Shown here piece after piece: positions 41,605 through 50,827 of a stretch of 64,000 nt of DNA. Every line of letters starts with the position of its first letter. Positions within the stretch are counted from its first letter, which is position 1. This DNA is from Chitinophaga fulva (GTDB taxonomy: Bacteria; Bacteroidota; Bacteroidia; Chitinophagales; Chitinophagaceae): assembly GCF_012927205.1 (NCBI RefSeq), contig NZ_JABBGC010000001.1, forward strand, positions 434,001-498,000, read 5' to 3'. Below the pieces are notes generated by a model. The model was not told the origin of the DNA. It was given only the letters and a program-made list of their open reading frames with translations, and ran no database searches. The translations under genes were made by a program, and so were the position numbers.

Positions 41605-43329
41605 TTAGTATTTTTCCTGGCTACCAGATGAATCAACTTTCGCCAGCTTCGGCTCATTGCTGCCGAATAAAGAGGCAGCCAGTCTTGTATCGTGACCATA
41701 CACGTCATCACGGAAGTTCAGTTTTCCTTTGCTGTCCACGAAGGCGGTGAAGTAAACGATAAACACCGGTACTTTTTCTTTCACGGTAACAAACCTTTCT
41801 TTATTGGCGTCCAACGCCTCGTCGATCTTCTTTTCTGTCCAGCTGGAATCTTTACGCAGCAGCCATTCTGCCAAATGTTTGGGCTCAGCCACCCGGATAC
41901 AGCCATGGCTGAAAGAGCGTTTATTCTCCCCGAAAAGATAGCGTGCAGGCGTATCATGCAGGTAGATGTTGTACTCGTTGGGGAACAGGAATTTTACCTT
42001 GCCCAATGAGTTCCTGCCGCCAGGGCGTTGCCTTACTATATAAGGGAAATTGCCACCGGAATATTTGCTGAAATTGATGGAACCGGGCGGTATCACTTTA
42101 CCGCTGGCGCCTACGATCTCCATATTCTGACGGGCCAGATAACCACTGCCACTGCGTTTGAGGCCAGGCAACACTTCTTTGGCCAGAATTCCCGGAGGCA
42201 CGTTCCAGTAAGGGCTGAACACTACATAACGCAGGTCTTTGGAGAATACCACCGTATTAGCGCCAGGCTTGCCTACAACCACATTACAGCTCCAGTCCAG
42301 TTTTCCTTTATCATATACATACATGGTAAATGCCGGGATATTCACCAGGATATAGTCTGTCGTGGGTTCCAGCGGCACCCAGCGGGAACGTTCCATATTC
42401 ACCAGTATCTGACGGATACGTTGTTGTAACGGCACATTCAGCGCGTCCACCGTGGTTTGTTTGATGATACCGTCCACTTTCTGGCCCATGCGGGCCTGAT
42501 AGGAACGTACAGCGCTGTCCAGCTCCGGTGTAAAACGGCTGCTGCTGTCATTAACGGCCAGGTCGCCCAGTGCTGCCAGTTTATTTTTCACCCCGGTGAT
42601 CACCTGGGACGAATCTCCTTTTTTGAAAGTCGCTTTCTGCACTATCCTGACAGAATCCCATTTCGTAGAGGCTTCCAGGTTAGCCAGCTTTTTCAGCTCA
42701 TTGCGCAACAGTTTATATTGGCGGTTCACCGGCTCATCTTCTTCAAAAGCGTTGGATTTCTTGCGGACTACGGAGTCCAGCAGGCTTTCCATATCAATTT
42801 TTTTACGGGGGATGAACCATTCCAGGTCTTTTGCTGAATCGGCAGTCAGGCCGCCCCATACTTTATTGCCATAGGCAAAGAATTGGGCGGTCAGCAGTAC
42901 TTCCAGCTGTGGGCGGGCTGTATCAGCGATACGCAGGCCCCCTTCGCTTTGCAACAGGCTATCAGTAAGCTGCTGCAGTTGAGGGTTGATCAGACTGCTG
43001 TCTTTAATACCATAGGAGGCATCATTTTTCATCATGTTGATGAAGTTGGCCGCCTGCTCCGTCAGCGAGTCTTTGTTGATCCATGCATAGTGATACCCCC
43101 GTTTCTGATAGAAGTTCCGGATGTATTCATCATACTGATCAAAGTTGGTATTCCCGGCCAGGAACTTATTGAGCAGGTTGCTGTCCAGCGTCTCTTCAAT
43201 ATACGCCTCTTTAGTATAATGTGTAGTATCTCTGATTTTCAGCTTCTTTCGGAAGCCTCCGTTTTGTTGGCAGGCAACAAGGATGATCAGGACCAATAAA
43301 GAGAGGGTTGTGTAAAAACGTACGGTCAT
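41605..43329 (-). CDS. Lipoprotein L,D-transpeptidase (YcbB/LdtD-like)
   Basis: 574 residues. The signal sequence ends in 'LVAC' (Cys20), so it is a lipoprotein. A helical region precedes a peptidoglycan-binding module (about 265-320, 'LDSAVRSYQARMGQKVDGII'), and the YkuD catalytic domain (about 345-500) carries 'SHGCIRVAEP' with the nucleophilic Cys near 475 and 'YNIYLHDTPARYLFG' upstream. It should form 3-3 cross-links in peptidoglycan or attach proteins to it. The catalytic domain resembles the long LdtD type. It is separated from the RNase gene by 200 bases with an inverted repeat. Confidence 0.92.
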   Translation of the reverse strand: MTVRFYTTLSLLVLIILVACQQNGGFRKKLKIRDTTHYTKEAYIEETLDSNLLNKFLAGNTNFDQYDEYIRNFYQKRGYHYAWINKDSLTEQAANFINMMKNDASYGIKDSSLINPQLQQLTDSLLQSEGGLRIADTARPQLEVLLTAQFFAYGNKVWGGLTADSAKDLEWFIPRKKIDMESLLDSVVRKKSNAFEEDEPVNRQYKLLRNELKKLANLEASTKWDSVRIVQKATFKKGDSSQVITGVKNKLAALGDLAVNDSSSRFTPELDSAVRSYQARMGQKVDGIIKQTTVDALNVPLQQRIRQILVNMERSRWVPLEPTTDYILVNIPAFTMYVYDKGKLDWSCNVVVGKPGANTVVFSKDLRYVVFSPYWNVPPGILAKEVLPGLKRSGSGYLARQNMEIVGASGKVIPPGSINFSKYSGGNFPYIVRQRPGGRNSLGKVKFLFPNEYNIYLHDTPARYLFGENKRSFSHGCIRVAEPKHLAEWLLRKDSSWTEKKIDEALDANKERFVTVKEKVPVFIVYFTAFVDSKGKLNFRDDVYGHDTRLAASLFGSNEPKLAKVDSSGSQEKY

Positions 43330-43467
43330 AAAGTGTAATGGATGTGATTAGGAAACAAGAACAAACATGACAATAAACAGTATGGGATTAGTACTGTTTT
43401 ATCGCATAAATGTATGAAATATATACAGTTTGAAGTGGGGTTTGGGATTTAACAAATGAAAATAAAA

Positions 43468-43518
43468 ATTTGAAAATTTGGATATTGAAAGTGTTTTCAG
43501 GTCTCCAAATTTTCAAAT
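43468..43518 (-). terminator. 15-bp perfect inverted repeat after the RNase E/G gene
   Basis: ATTTGAAAATTTGGA (43468-43482) and its complement (43504-43518) flank a 21-base loop. On the minus strand a TTTTTATTTTC stretch follows, so it may terminate the RNase transcript, though the stem is AT-rich. Confidence 0.5.
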
Positions 43519-43530
43519 CTTCAAATAGCT

Positions 43531-45081
43531 TTATAATTTGATCTCTTCATCGTTAGCGTCGAAGAAACGATATTCAGTAAGGTGGTAGTTGGTGTCTGCT
43601 TTCAGCTTGATCCACTTTTTGTATTGGAAATACCATCTCCATTGTTTGGAGGTAAGGAAACCTTTAGTCAGGTAAGCGTGCAGTATCGGGTGTACCCGGA
43701 TGGTCAGTCCTTTGTGTTGGTGGTTCAGGAGATATTGCAGGTTTTTCTCGATATCTTCCAGTATCAGCATAGAAGCGCCGATTTTGCCGGTACCGCGGCA
43801 GGTGGGACAATCTTCGGCCACCGAAATAGTGATTTCCGGTTTTACACGCTGACGGGTGATTTGCATCAGCCCGAATTTGGAGATAGGCAGAATGGTATGT
43901 TTGGCCCTGTCCTGTGCCATGAATTTCTCCATAGCTTCGAAAACGGTCTTTTTGTTTTCCGGCAGTTTCATATCGATAAAATCGATGATGATAATGCCGC
44001 CGAGGTCGCGCAGCCGGAGCTGACGGGCAATTTCTGCAGCCGCTTCCAGGTTGGACGCGAGGGCGTTTTGTTCCTGGTTGTTGCTCGAGCTTTTATAGCC
44101 ACTGTTGACGTCTATTACATGCAGGGCTTCGGTGGCTTCAATGATCAGGTATACACCACTGTCGAGGTTGACGGTTTTCCCGAAGGAAGCCTTTACCTGG
44201 CGGGTGATACCAAAGTTATCGAAGATCGGGGAGCCGTTATTATAATAGTTAACGATATCCTGTTTTTCCGGAGCGATCTTCTGGATATACGTTTTGGTAT
44301 CCGTATAAATATTTTTATCGTTGATCACGATCCGGTTGAAGCTCTCGTTGAGCAGGTCACGGAGGATACTGGTGGTTTTGGTTTGCTCACTCAGGATTTT
44401 CTGGGGAGCCTGTGCGCTGTTCAGGTTGGACTGGATATTTTTCCAGGTTTGAACGAGCGTTGTCAGGTCCTCGTGCAGTTCAGCTGTCTTCTTTCCTTCC
44501 GCGGCGGTCCGTACAATCACGCCGAAATTAGGCGGTTTGATGGCTTCCACGATTTTCTGCAGTCTTTTTCTTTCTTCGGAAGAGTGGATTTTTTTTGAAA
44601 CCGCTACAATATCATTAAAGGGAGTTAACACGATGAACCTTCCGGGAAGAGAGATTTCGCAGCTAAGGCGGGGGCCTTTGGAAGAAATGGGTTCTTTCAG
44701 GATCTGTACGAGGATATTGGGTTTACCGCCCAGTACGTCAGTGATTTTACCTGTTTTAACTATTTCCGGTTCATTTTTAAACTTAGTGAAATCAAAGCCT
44801 TCAGGGGTTTTATCGCTGATGGCAGTTGCAGTAAATTTAAGAATGGAACGGATATAGGGGCTGAGATCCGTATAATGTAAAAAGGCATCCTTCTCGAAGC
44901 CTACGTCCACAAATGCAGCATTCAAGCCGGGTATCAGCTTTTTCACTTTGCCCAGGTATAAATCGCCTACTGCAAAGTTAGGGTTGCCACTTTCGTGATG
45001 CAGTTCCACTAACTTTTTATCTTCCAGTAACGCAATTTCCACACCTGTGGGAGCCGCATTTATAATAAGTTCCTTGTTCAA
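43531..45081 (-). CDS. rng: Ribonuclease E/G family protein
   Basis: 516 residues, RNase G size without the long RNase E tail. The start is TTG at 45081: 'NKELIINAAPTGVEIALLED' is the family N-terminus, and no ATG is nearby. An S1-like region follows ('LYLGKVKKLIPGLNAAFVDVG'), then the catalytic Asp residues in 'HVIDVNSG' and 'IIIDFIDM', and the zinc-link 'CPTCRGTG' near 424, which joins subunits. It cleaves single-stranded AU-rich RNA for rRNA maturation and mRNA decay. In E. coli terms it is nearer RNase G (cafA) than RNase E. Confidence 0.93.
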   Translation of the reverse strand: MNKELIINAAPTGVEIALLEDKKLVELHHESGNPNFAVGDLYLGKVKKLIPGLNAAFVDVGFEKDAFLHYTDLSPYIRSILKFTATAISDKTPEGFDFTKFKNEPEIVKTGKITDVLGGKPNILVQILKEPISSKGPRLSCEISLPGRFIVLTPFNDIVAVSKKIHSSEERKRLQKIVEAIKPPNFGVIVRTAAEGKKTAELHEDLTTLVQTWKNIQSNLNSAQAPQKILSEQTKTTSILRDLLNESFNRIVINDKNIYTDTKTYIQKIAPEKQDIVNYYNNGSPIFDNFGITRQVKASFGKTVNLDSGVYLIIEATEALHVIDVNSGYKSSSNNQEQNALASNLEAAAEIARQLRLRDLGGIIIIDFIDMKLPENKKTVFEAMEKFMAQDRAKHTILPISKFGLMQITRQRVKPEITISVAEDCPTCRGTGKIGASMLILEDIEKNLQYLLNHQHKGLTIRVHPILHAYLTKGFLTSKQWRWYFQYKKWIKLKADTNYHLTEYRFFDANDEEIKL

Positions 45082-45400
45082 GCGTCCAAAATTTTAACCT
45101 TTAAAACTTCACCTTTTATGCTATGCACACAGCTATGTAAGAACAGCTTACTGCATACCAAACAATAGCTCACTATAAAGTTAGCATATTCTTCACCGAT
45201 GTGATGATGGATTGCTTAAGGGTTCAGCGATCACTGCAGGCAATATCCGGGGATCAGGTTGCGGGATCTATGGAAACACCTGCATGACTCAGGCAATTTA
45301 AGATTAAATGCCAGAATCATGCAGGGTATATGAAAATTTTTTATCCGACCACCGCGCCGGGAAATACCTGGTTAGTATAAATGGCGGGAAACTGGAGTAA
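45082..45400. other. Intergenic region between the RNase and COX24-type genes
   Basis: About 320 bases with no reading frame of merit and no tRNA-like fold. TAACTTTA (minus strand, 45181-45174) is one mismatch from a -7 promoter box and could drive the RNase gene with a roughly 85-base leader. Confidence 0.35.
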
Positions 45401-45496
45401 TTATTTCTTCTTACTTTTATGCCGGTTCTTTCTCAGTCTTTTTTTACGCTTGTGAGTGGCAATTTTATGTCTTTTTCTTTTCTTACCGCAAGGCAT
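45401..45496 (-). CDS. 31-residue AURKAIP1/COX24 (mS38-like) basic protein
   Basis: ATG at 45496, TAA at 45401. The product 'MPCGKKRKRHKIATHKRKKR' continuing with 'LRKNRHKSKKK' is nearly all Lys/Arg/His. It matches the Bacteroidota mini-proteins assigned to the AURKAIP1/COX24 domain, the family of mitochondrial ribosomal protein mS38. A role at the ribosome is therefore likely but inferred. It lies 38 bases after the TPR gene on the same strand and is missed by length-based gene callers. Confidence 0.85.
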   Translation of the reverse strand: MPCGKKRKRHKIATHKRKKRLRKNRHKSKKK

Positions 45497-45534
45497 ACGC
45501 TTATACGTTTTTAAATGATGGAAAAAATAAAATA

Positions 45535-46377
45535 TTATTGAATGCTCTTAATATAGCTATCCACTTCTTTTTTCAACTCCGGATCGGTCATGGCCTGTTT
45601 GCTTTTTTCAAACAGCTCAATCGCTTTCTGTTTGTTGCCTTTGCTTCTGTAGGATTCTGCCAGCACAAACAGTACTTTGGCATTGTCCGGGTGCTTCTGC
45701 ATCACGCCTTCCAGTCTTTCGATAGCTTTATCATACTGGCCTGATGTAATGGCCAGGTTCGCTAAAGTAACCTGCGCGTCGATATTATCAGGATTTTTGG
45801 CTACGACTTCCCGCAATTTGGAAACCCCTGTCATCGGTTCGCCGGTGTTCATATACACCATGGCCTGTGATATCTTCAAGGTGTCGTTGGCCGGATTCAG
45901 TTGAATCGCCTGATCAAACAGGCTGATAGCCTGATCGGCTTCCCATTTTGCAATCCGCGGATCCTGAGCATGTTGCAGGTGAGCCAGAAACAAATTGGCT
46001 GCAAAGGTGAGGCTTTTTTCGGAATTTTCCAACTTGGCGGCTTCGCCAAGATAATGAGCCGCCACGGGCAGCTGGTTGAGGCTGTCCCAAGTATTATACA
46101 ACTGCTTGTACGCGGCTATTTGCTGGGCTTTCACGTCCCCGCGTACAACGTTGGTCTCAATCGTGTTGATCAATAATAATTTTTCAGCAGGAATTTTCCC
46201 TTTGGCCGTTTCCAGTAGTTCGGAAAAGGCAATAGGCTCTACACCCTGACCGCCCTTCATAGGAGCGGCAGTTGACATAGCTTGCTTATCTGACCGGGGT
46301 ACAGTACGGCCAAAAGCATATAAAACCACCAATAGTGCTACAGCTGCACCAACCAGGAGAACTTGTGACTTTCGCAT
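45535..46377 (-). CDS. Membrane-anchored tetratricopeptide repeat protein
   Basis: 280 residues. An N-terminal membrane helix (about 5-23, 'VLLVGAAVALLVVLYAFG') anchors a TPR array covering about 85-275, with recognisable repeats 'ISLFDQAIQLNPANDTLKIS', 'TLANLAITSGQYDKAIERLEG' (trimmed) and 'FVLAESYRSKGNKQKAIEL'. TPR proteins are scaffolds, and no enzyme domain is seen. It starts 23 bases after the HU gene and is followed by the COX24-type gene, so these three likely share a transcript. Function unknown. Confidence 0.85.
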   Translation of the reverse strand: MRKSQVLLVGAAVALLVVLYAFGRTVPRSDKQAMSTAAPMKGGQGVEPIAFSELLETAKGKIPAEKLLLINTIETNVVRGDVKAQQIAAYKQLYNTWDSLNQLPVAAHYLGEAAKLENSEKSLTFAANLFLAHLQHAQDPRIAKWEADQAISLFDQAIQLNPANDTLKISQAMVYMNTGEPMTGVSKLREVVAKNPDNIDAQVTLANLAITSGQYDKAIERLEGVMQKHPDNAKVLFVLAESYRSKGNKQKAIELFEKSKQAMTDPELKKEVDSYIKSIQ

Positions 46378-46400
46378 CGCCTAAAGATTAGGCTGCAAAA

Positions 46401-46688
46401 CTAAGAACTTTTAAGCTTCTTTACTTCAGCAACAAATTCTTTAGATGGCTTAAACGCCGGAATAAAATGCTCCGGAATCTCCACCGCTACGTTCTTCTTG
46501 ATGTTGCGGCCAATCTTGGCGGCCCTTTTCTTTGTGATAAAACTGCCAAACCCACGGATGTAAATGTGCTCACCATTGGCCAGGGCTTCTTTTACCTCTT
46601 TAAACATAGCCTCCAGTGTCACTAAAACATCTACTTTGGGGATGCCGGTTTTTTCAGCAATGTTGTTTATTAAATCAGCTTTTCTCAT
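46401..46688 (-). CDS. HU/IHF-family DNA-binding protein
   Basis: 95 residues. 'KADLINNIAEKTGIPKVDVLVTLEAMF' (trimmed) forms the helical dimer part, 'IYIRGFGSFITKKRAAKIGRN' the beta saddle, and 'FIPAFKPSKEFVAEVKKL' the C-terminal helix. These residues match HU-family nucleoid proteins that bend and wrap DNA. The arm region reads 'GRNIKKNVAVEIPEHFIPAF', lacking only minor consensus positions. It is first in the minus-strand group HU-TPR-COX24 and divergent from mutY. Confidence 0.93.
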   Translation of the reverse strand: MRKADLINNIAEKTGIPKVDVLVTLEAMFKEVKEALANGEHIYIRGFGSFITKKRAAKIGRNIKKNVAVEIPEHFIPAFKPSKEFVAEVKKLKSS

Positions 46689-46715
46689 ATGAAAGCGAGA
46701 GGATTACTTTACTCT

Positions 46716-46723
46716 CAAAGTTA
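46716..46723 (-). promoter_or_regulatory. TAACTTTG -7 box upstream of the HU gene
   Basis: A perfect TAnnTTTG box on the minus strand 28 bases before the HU ATG. No matching -33 box is obvious. The identical octamer occurs before purH and carB. Confidence 0.45.
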
Positions 46724-46907
46724 ATTTAAAAATTTTAATTGCTGAATTTTAAGCAAATAAATTTTATCATTTTTTCTTATAACTGTATTGATGATAATTT
46801 ACATTTATTTGCAGGCCCGGAAACGGTATCTGGTGTACCTCCATAGGGTTTTAGGACAGCTTTTACCATATCAATTTACTAAATAATTTTATTAAAATAA
46901 TATATAA

Positions 46908-47981
46908 ATGGCCGATTCCCGACTTTTTTTTACAGAAAGACTACTGGAGTGGAACCAGCTCAGCAACACCCGCACCATGCCCTGGAAAGGTGAAAAAGAC
47001 CCCTACCGGATATGGCTATCTGAAATTATTCTCCAGCAAACCCGCGTGGAACAAGGATTGCCCTACTATCAGAAGTTTATTGAACACTATCCCACCGCTA
47101 CCAAACTGGCCCAGGCCCCGGAAGAAGAAGTCTTCCGCCTCTGGCAAGGCCTCGGCTATTACGCCCGCTGCAAAAATATGCTGGCCGCCGCCCGTGAAAT
47201 TGCCACCACCTATAAAGGGAAATTTCCCGGCAACTACGACCAGATCAAGGCCCTGAAAGGAATAGGCGCCTACACCGCCGCCGCTGTCGCCTCTTTCGGC
47301 TTCCACCTCCCCTACGCTGTGCTGGACGGCAACGTATACCGCGTCCTCTCCCGCTACTTCGCCATCGATACCCCGATCGACAGTACCGCCGGTAAAAAAC
47401 AATTCGGCGACCTGGCACAGGAACTGCTGCCCGCTGATCAGTCAGCCGCTTATAATCAAAGCGTTATGGATTTTGGCGCGGTGGTCTGCAAACCGCAACA
47501 ACCCAACTGCACAGCCTGTCCGCTCAACCGGAAATGCCAGGCCCGCCAGCAGCAACTGATAGACGTGCTCCCGGTAAAATCCAAAAAACTTCAGATCAAA
47601 AAACGTTATTTCAACCACTTCCTCGTGGAATTCAAGGATAATATCTATATCCGGAAAAGAACCGGGAAAGATATCTGGCAAAACCTGCACGAATTTATCC
47701 TGATCGAAACACCGGAGGCGGCAGAGCTCGACGACCTGCGGAAAAATGAGGCCTTCCGGCAGCTCTTCGGCAAAACCCCTTTTACCGTCATCAATGTTTC
47801 TGCGCCACAAAAACAACAACTTACCCACCAAACCATTCACAGCCGCTTCTTTACCCTGGAAGTAAAACAGGCGCTGCCTCCAAACGACTACCAGCTCGTT
47901 TCCCGTAAAACACTTGATAAATACGCGTTTCCAAAAACCATTACCGCCTTTTTGCAAAACAAAAAACTGCAATTGTTCTGA
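46908..47981 (+). CDS. mutY: A/G-specific adenine glycosylase
   Basis: 357 residues. The catalytic Glu is in 'LSEIILQQTRVEQG', the helix-hairpin-helix is 'ALKGIGAYTAAAVASF', and the catalytic Asp is in 'VLDGNVYRVLSR'. Four cysteines (194, 201, 204, 210; pattern CX6CX2CX5C) ligate the [4Fe-4S] cluster. The C-terminal NUDIX-like domain recognises 8-oxoguanine. It removes adenine mispaired with 8-oxoG. It begins the plus-strand block mutY-ssb-gldE-gldD, an arrangement known in many Bacteroidota. Confidence 0.97.
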   Translation: MADSRLFFTERLLEWNQLSNTRTMPWKGEKDPYRIWLSEIILQQTRVEQGLPYYQKFIEHYPTATKLAQAPEEEVFRLWQGLGYYARCKNMLAAAREIATTYKGKFPGNYDQIKALKGIGAYTAAAVASFGFHLPYAVLDGNVYRVLSRYFAIDTPIDSTAGKKQFGDLAQELLPADQSAAYNQSVMDFGAVVCKPQQPNCTACPLNRKCQARQQQLIDVLPVKSKKLQIKKRYFNHFLVEFKDNIYIRKRTGKDIWQNLHEFILIETPEAAELDDLRKNEAFRQLFGKTPFTVINVSAPQKQQLTHQTIHSRFFTLEVKQALPPNDYQLVSRKTLDKYAFPKTITAFLQNKKLQLF

Positions 47982-48178
47982 CGCAAAACACATGCATTAA
48001 ATTTAAAATGTATTATTCAGTTAGATTACAGTAAGTTATAATACATGCGTTCATTCATGCTTAACACGCTGCCAGCAAGAAATTTTTCACTTCGATTGGA
48101 AAAAAATATTAACTTTAAGAAGGTTGTTTATTTATAAAAGAAGAACCTTTTAACAATAGACTAAAAAAACCTACAACT

Positions 48179-48640
48179 ATGAGAGGTGTTAATAAAGTAA
48201 TTCTGATAGGCAATTTAGGCAGAGACCCGGACGTGCAGTTTCTCGAAGGTAACATTGCAGTAGCGAAGTTTTCCCTGGCTACCACCGAAACCTTTAAAGA
48301 CAGGGCGGGAAAACTCATTTCTCAAACAGAATGGCATACAGTAGTGCTATGGCGCGGACTGGCAGAGCTGGCCCAGAAATACCTGCACAAAGGCAGCCTG
48401 GTCTATATTGAAGGACGTTTGCGTACCCGCAGCTGGGAAGACAAGGAAGGCAACAAAAAATTCGCAACTGAAGTTGTAGGCGACAACCTGGTTATGCTCG
48501 ACAAACGCATGGACCTCAACAGCTCAGACCACCCCATACCTCACCACAGCAGTACAGGATCATCAACCGGAGACAATTTCGCAAACAACATGGAAATTCC
48601 CCCTTCGCTGAATGAGCCCGCAGACGATCTGCCTTTTTAG
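48179..48640 (+). CDS. ssb: Single-stranded DNA-binding protein
   Basis: 153 residues. 'RGVNKVILIGNLGRDPDVQFL' (trimmed) opens the OB-fold (1-105), with 'TEWHTVVLWRGLAELAQKYL' and 'GSLVYIEGRLRTRSW' following. A short Ser/Thr/Gly linker leads to the acidic tail ending 'ADDLPF', which binds partner repair proteins. It works as a tetramer in replication and repair. The conserved context next to mutY and gldE supports this being the main chromosomal SSB. Confidence 0.96.
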   Translation: MRGVNKVILIGNLGRDPDVQFLEGNIAVAKFSLATTETFKDRAGKLISQTEWHTVVLWRGLAELAQKYLHKGSLVYIEGRLRTRSWEDKEGNKKFATEVVGDNLVMLDKRMDLNSSDHPIPHHSSTGSSTGDNFANNMEIPPSLNEPADDLPF

Positions 48641-48697
48641 TAACCTGTTAAAATATTAAGTTTCCGAAAGTACGTAATCCCATATAGGGACATTACT

Positions 48698-48705
48698 TAT
48701 ATTTG
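48698..48705 (+). promoter_or_regulatory. TATATTTG -7 box upstream of gldE
   Basis: A perfect TAnnTTTG box about 96 bases before the gldE ATG. No TTTG -33 box is seen at the usual 19-21 base distance. It would allow gldE-gldD expression independent of ssb. Confidence 0.4.
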
Positions 48706-48800
48706 CGTGCAAGGAAATGTAGTTGTGTGAATTACCTTTCCTGTTTTTTTGATTGATTACATCAAAGCTAAATATCTTGGAGATCCTCTCGGCAAGCAAC

Positions 48801-50120
48801 ATGTCCTGTTTGTTACAAGTAAATACACCTATCGCTACGCCAAACATGGTGGTATTCCTACTTGTCATTTTTGTAATACTGCTGCTTACCTTTATCGTTT
48901 CCGGTGCAGAAGTAGCGTTCTTTTCCCTAAACTACAAGGACCTGAACGTACTCAAAACACGACAGAACACCTCCGGCAAACTGATTACCAAACTGCTGGA
49001 GAAACCAAAATCACTCCTGGCGTCCCTTCAGATTGCCGGCATCATCCTCATGATTGCCTTTATCATGATCACCAATTACCTGGTGACACAAATGGAAGAC
49101 CTGCAAACCCTGCCGGTAGTGTCCTTTGTGGTAAGGATTTCCATGATCTGCCTCATTCTCCTGTTTTTTGGGCAGATACTCCCCCGCGTATGGGCCGCCC
49201 AGAACAATATCCGCTTCGCTACCTACTTTGCGTGGTTCATCAGCCTCATCCATGCCACCCTGGAACCTGTCAGCGACTTTTTCGTTGGCATCAGCGGCAG
49301 CATTGAAGCCCGCCTGTTTCACCGCGGCGCCGGCCCGGTCAACTACCACGAAATTGATGAAGCGATCGAAATGAGCGTGGACCCCACCGCCTCCCAGGAA
49401 GAGAAAAATATCCTCAAAGGCATCCTCAAATTCGGCAATATCACCGTTAAACAAATCATGCGCGGCCGCCTCGATGTAAACGGGATTGAATATGACAGCA
49501 CCTTTGAAGAAGTGATCAAACACGTGGCAGACCTGCATTACTCCCGCCTCCCCGTGTACAAGGGCAACCTCGACAGCATCGTCGGCGTAATTCATACCAA
49601 GGACCTGCTCCCTCACCTCGATAAAGGCAATAAATTCGACTGGCACGAAGTAATGCGCCAGCCCTTCTTCGTTCATGGCCACAAACTGATCGAAGACCTG
49701 CTCTCTGAATTCCAGAGCAGACGCATGCACTTTGCCGTAGTGGTCGACGAATTCGGCGGCACCTCCGGTATCGTTACCCTCGAAGACATCATGGAAGAAG
49801 TGATCGGCGATATCAAAGATGAATTCGATGAAGAAGAATTCAACTACAGCAAATTGGACAACTTTACCTACGTTTTTGAAGGTAAAACCATGCTCAACGA
49901 CGTTTGCCGTATCATGAACATCCCACCGGAAACCTTCGAATCGGTAAAAGGCGAAAGCGACTCCCTCGGAGGCCTCATCCTCGAACTGGCCGGGAAATTT
50001 CCGGAAGAAAACAGCGTTATCAATTATAACAACTACGATTTCACTGTACTGGAAGTCACTAAAATGCGCATCCAGAAAGTACAGGTCACCATACGGCCGG
50101 ACGCCGCTGAAGAAGCGTAA
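48801..50120 (+). CDS. gldE: Gliding motility-associated protein GldE (CNNM/CBS family)
   Basis: 439 residues from ATG 48801; the frame extends to a TTG 48 bases earlier. A CNNM (DUF21) membrane domain with three to four helices opens with 'VFLLVIFVILLLTFIVSGAE', followed by a CBS pair ('IMRGRLDVNGIEYDSTFEEV', 'HYSRLPVYKGNLDSIVGVIH') and a CorC/HlyC-type C-terminal domain. 'FAVVVDEFGGTSGIVTLEDI' is the CBS/CorC junction. GldE is needed for efficient Flavobacterium gliding and may stabilise GldD. gldD follows 29 bases later, confirming the assignment. Confidence 0.93.
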   Translation: MSCLLQVNTPIATPNMVVFLLVIFVILLLTFIVSGAEVAFFSLNYKDLNVLKTRQNTSGKLITKLLEKPKSLLASLQIAGIILMIAFIMITNYLVTQMEDLQTLPVVSFVVRISMICLILLFFGQILPRVWAAQNNIRFATYFAWFISLIHATLEPVSDFFVGISGSIEARLFHRGAGPVNYHEIDEAIEMSVDPTASQEEKNILKGILKFGNITVKQIMRGRLDVNGIEYDSTFEEVIKHVADLHYSRLPVYKGNLDSIVGVIHTKDLLPHLDKGNKFDWHEVMRQPFFVHGHKLIEDLLSEFQSRRMHFAVVVDEFGGTSGIVTLEDIMEEVIGDIKDEFDEEEFNYSKLDNFTYVFEGKTMLNDVCRIMNIPPETFESVKGESDSLGGLILELAGKFPEENSVINYNNYDFTVLEVTKMRIQKVQVTIRPDAAEEA

Positions 50121-50149
50121 TCCAGCCCTGTTAAACGATTTCAGAAAAA

Positions 50150-50752
50150 ATGCCATACTTCAAAGGAAAGGGCGTCGCCCTCCTGTCCCTGCTGATCACT
50201 ATCCTGGCCGTTGCCTGCAACACGCCGCCCACTCCCAAGCCCAGGGGCTTCTTCCTGATGAAATTCCCGGAAAAAAAATACCGGACCTTCGATATGCCCG
50301 GCTACCCGTATACATTTGAATATCCGGTCTACGCCAACGTGGTAAAGGATACCTCCTTCTTTGGGGAAAAACCGGAAAACCCTTACTGGATCAATATCGA
50401 TTTCCCTACCCTGAACGGTAAAATATATCTCAGCTATAAAATCATCGGCAAAGGCAACAACTTTCAGCAACTGGTGGATGATGCCTATAAAATGACATAC
50501 AAACACACCTACAAGGCGGAGTATATCGATGAAAATAAAATCCATACGCCCAACCATGTGGCCGGCACCTTCTATGAAGTAGGCGGCAACGCGGCCTCCG
50601 CTAAACAGTTCTTTGCCACCGACTCAGTACAACATTTCCTGCGGGGCGCACTCTACTTCTACGCTCCCCCCCAGGCCGACTCTCTCGCCCCGGTGAACAC
50701 ATTCCTGGAAAAAGATATGTGGCACCTGGTGGAAACCCTCCGCTGGAGATAA
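50150..50752 (+). CDS. gldD: Gliding motility lipoprotein GldD
   Basis: 200 residues. A signal peptide ends in lipobox 'LAVAC' (Cys23). The mature part opens 'NTPPTPKPRGFFLMKFPEKK', then 'FDMPGYPYTFEYPVYANVV' and 'PYWINIDFPTLNGKIYLSYK', all GldD signatures. It is an envelope lipoprotein required for gliding in Flavobacterium, linked to the type IX secretion/gliding apparatus. It lies in tandem with gldE. Whether this organism glides cannot be told from two genes, since both are kept in non-gliding relatives. Confidence 0.93.
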   Translation: MPYFKGKGVALLSLLITILAVACNTPPTPKPRGFFLMKFPEKKYRTFDMPGYPYTFEYPVYANVVKDTSFFGEKPENPYWINIDFPTLNGKIYLSYKIIGKGNNFQQLVDDAYKMTYKHTYKAEYIDENKIHTPNHVAGTFYEVGGNAASAKQFFATDSVQHFLRGALYFYAPPQADSLAPVNTFLEKDMWHLVETLRWR

Positions 50753-50827
50753 ACCAACAATCATGTAACTTTGTGGTCTTTAAATGCTTGTTCGTCCTCC
50801 GCAGGACAAACAAAAGACCATAACCCG

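Noticed and set aside
43582..44598. 338-codon open frame on the plus strand
   Set aside because: Antisense to the RNase E/G gene.
49011..50156. 381-codon open frame on the minus strand
   Set aside because: Antisense to gldE; the sense product is a clear CNNM/CBS protein.
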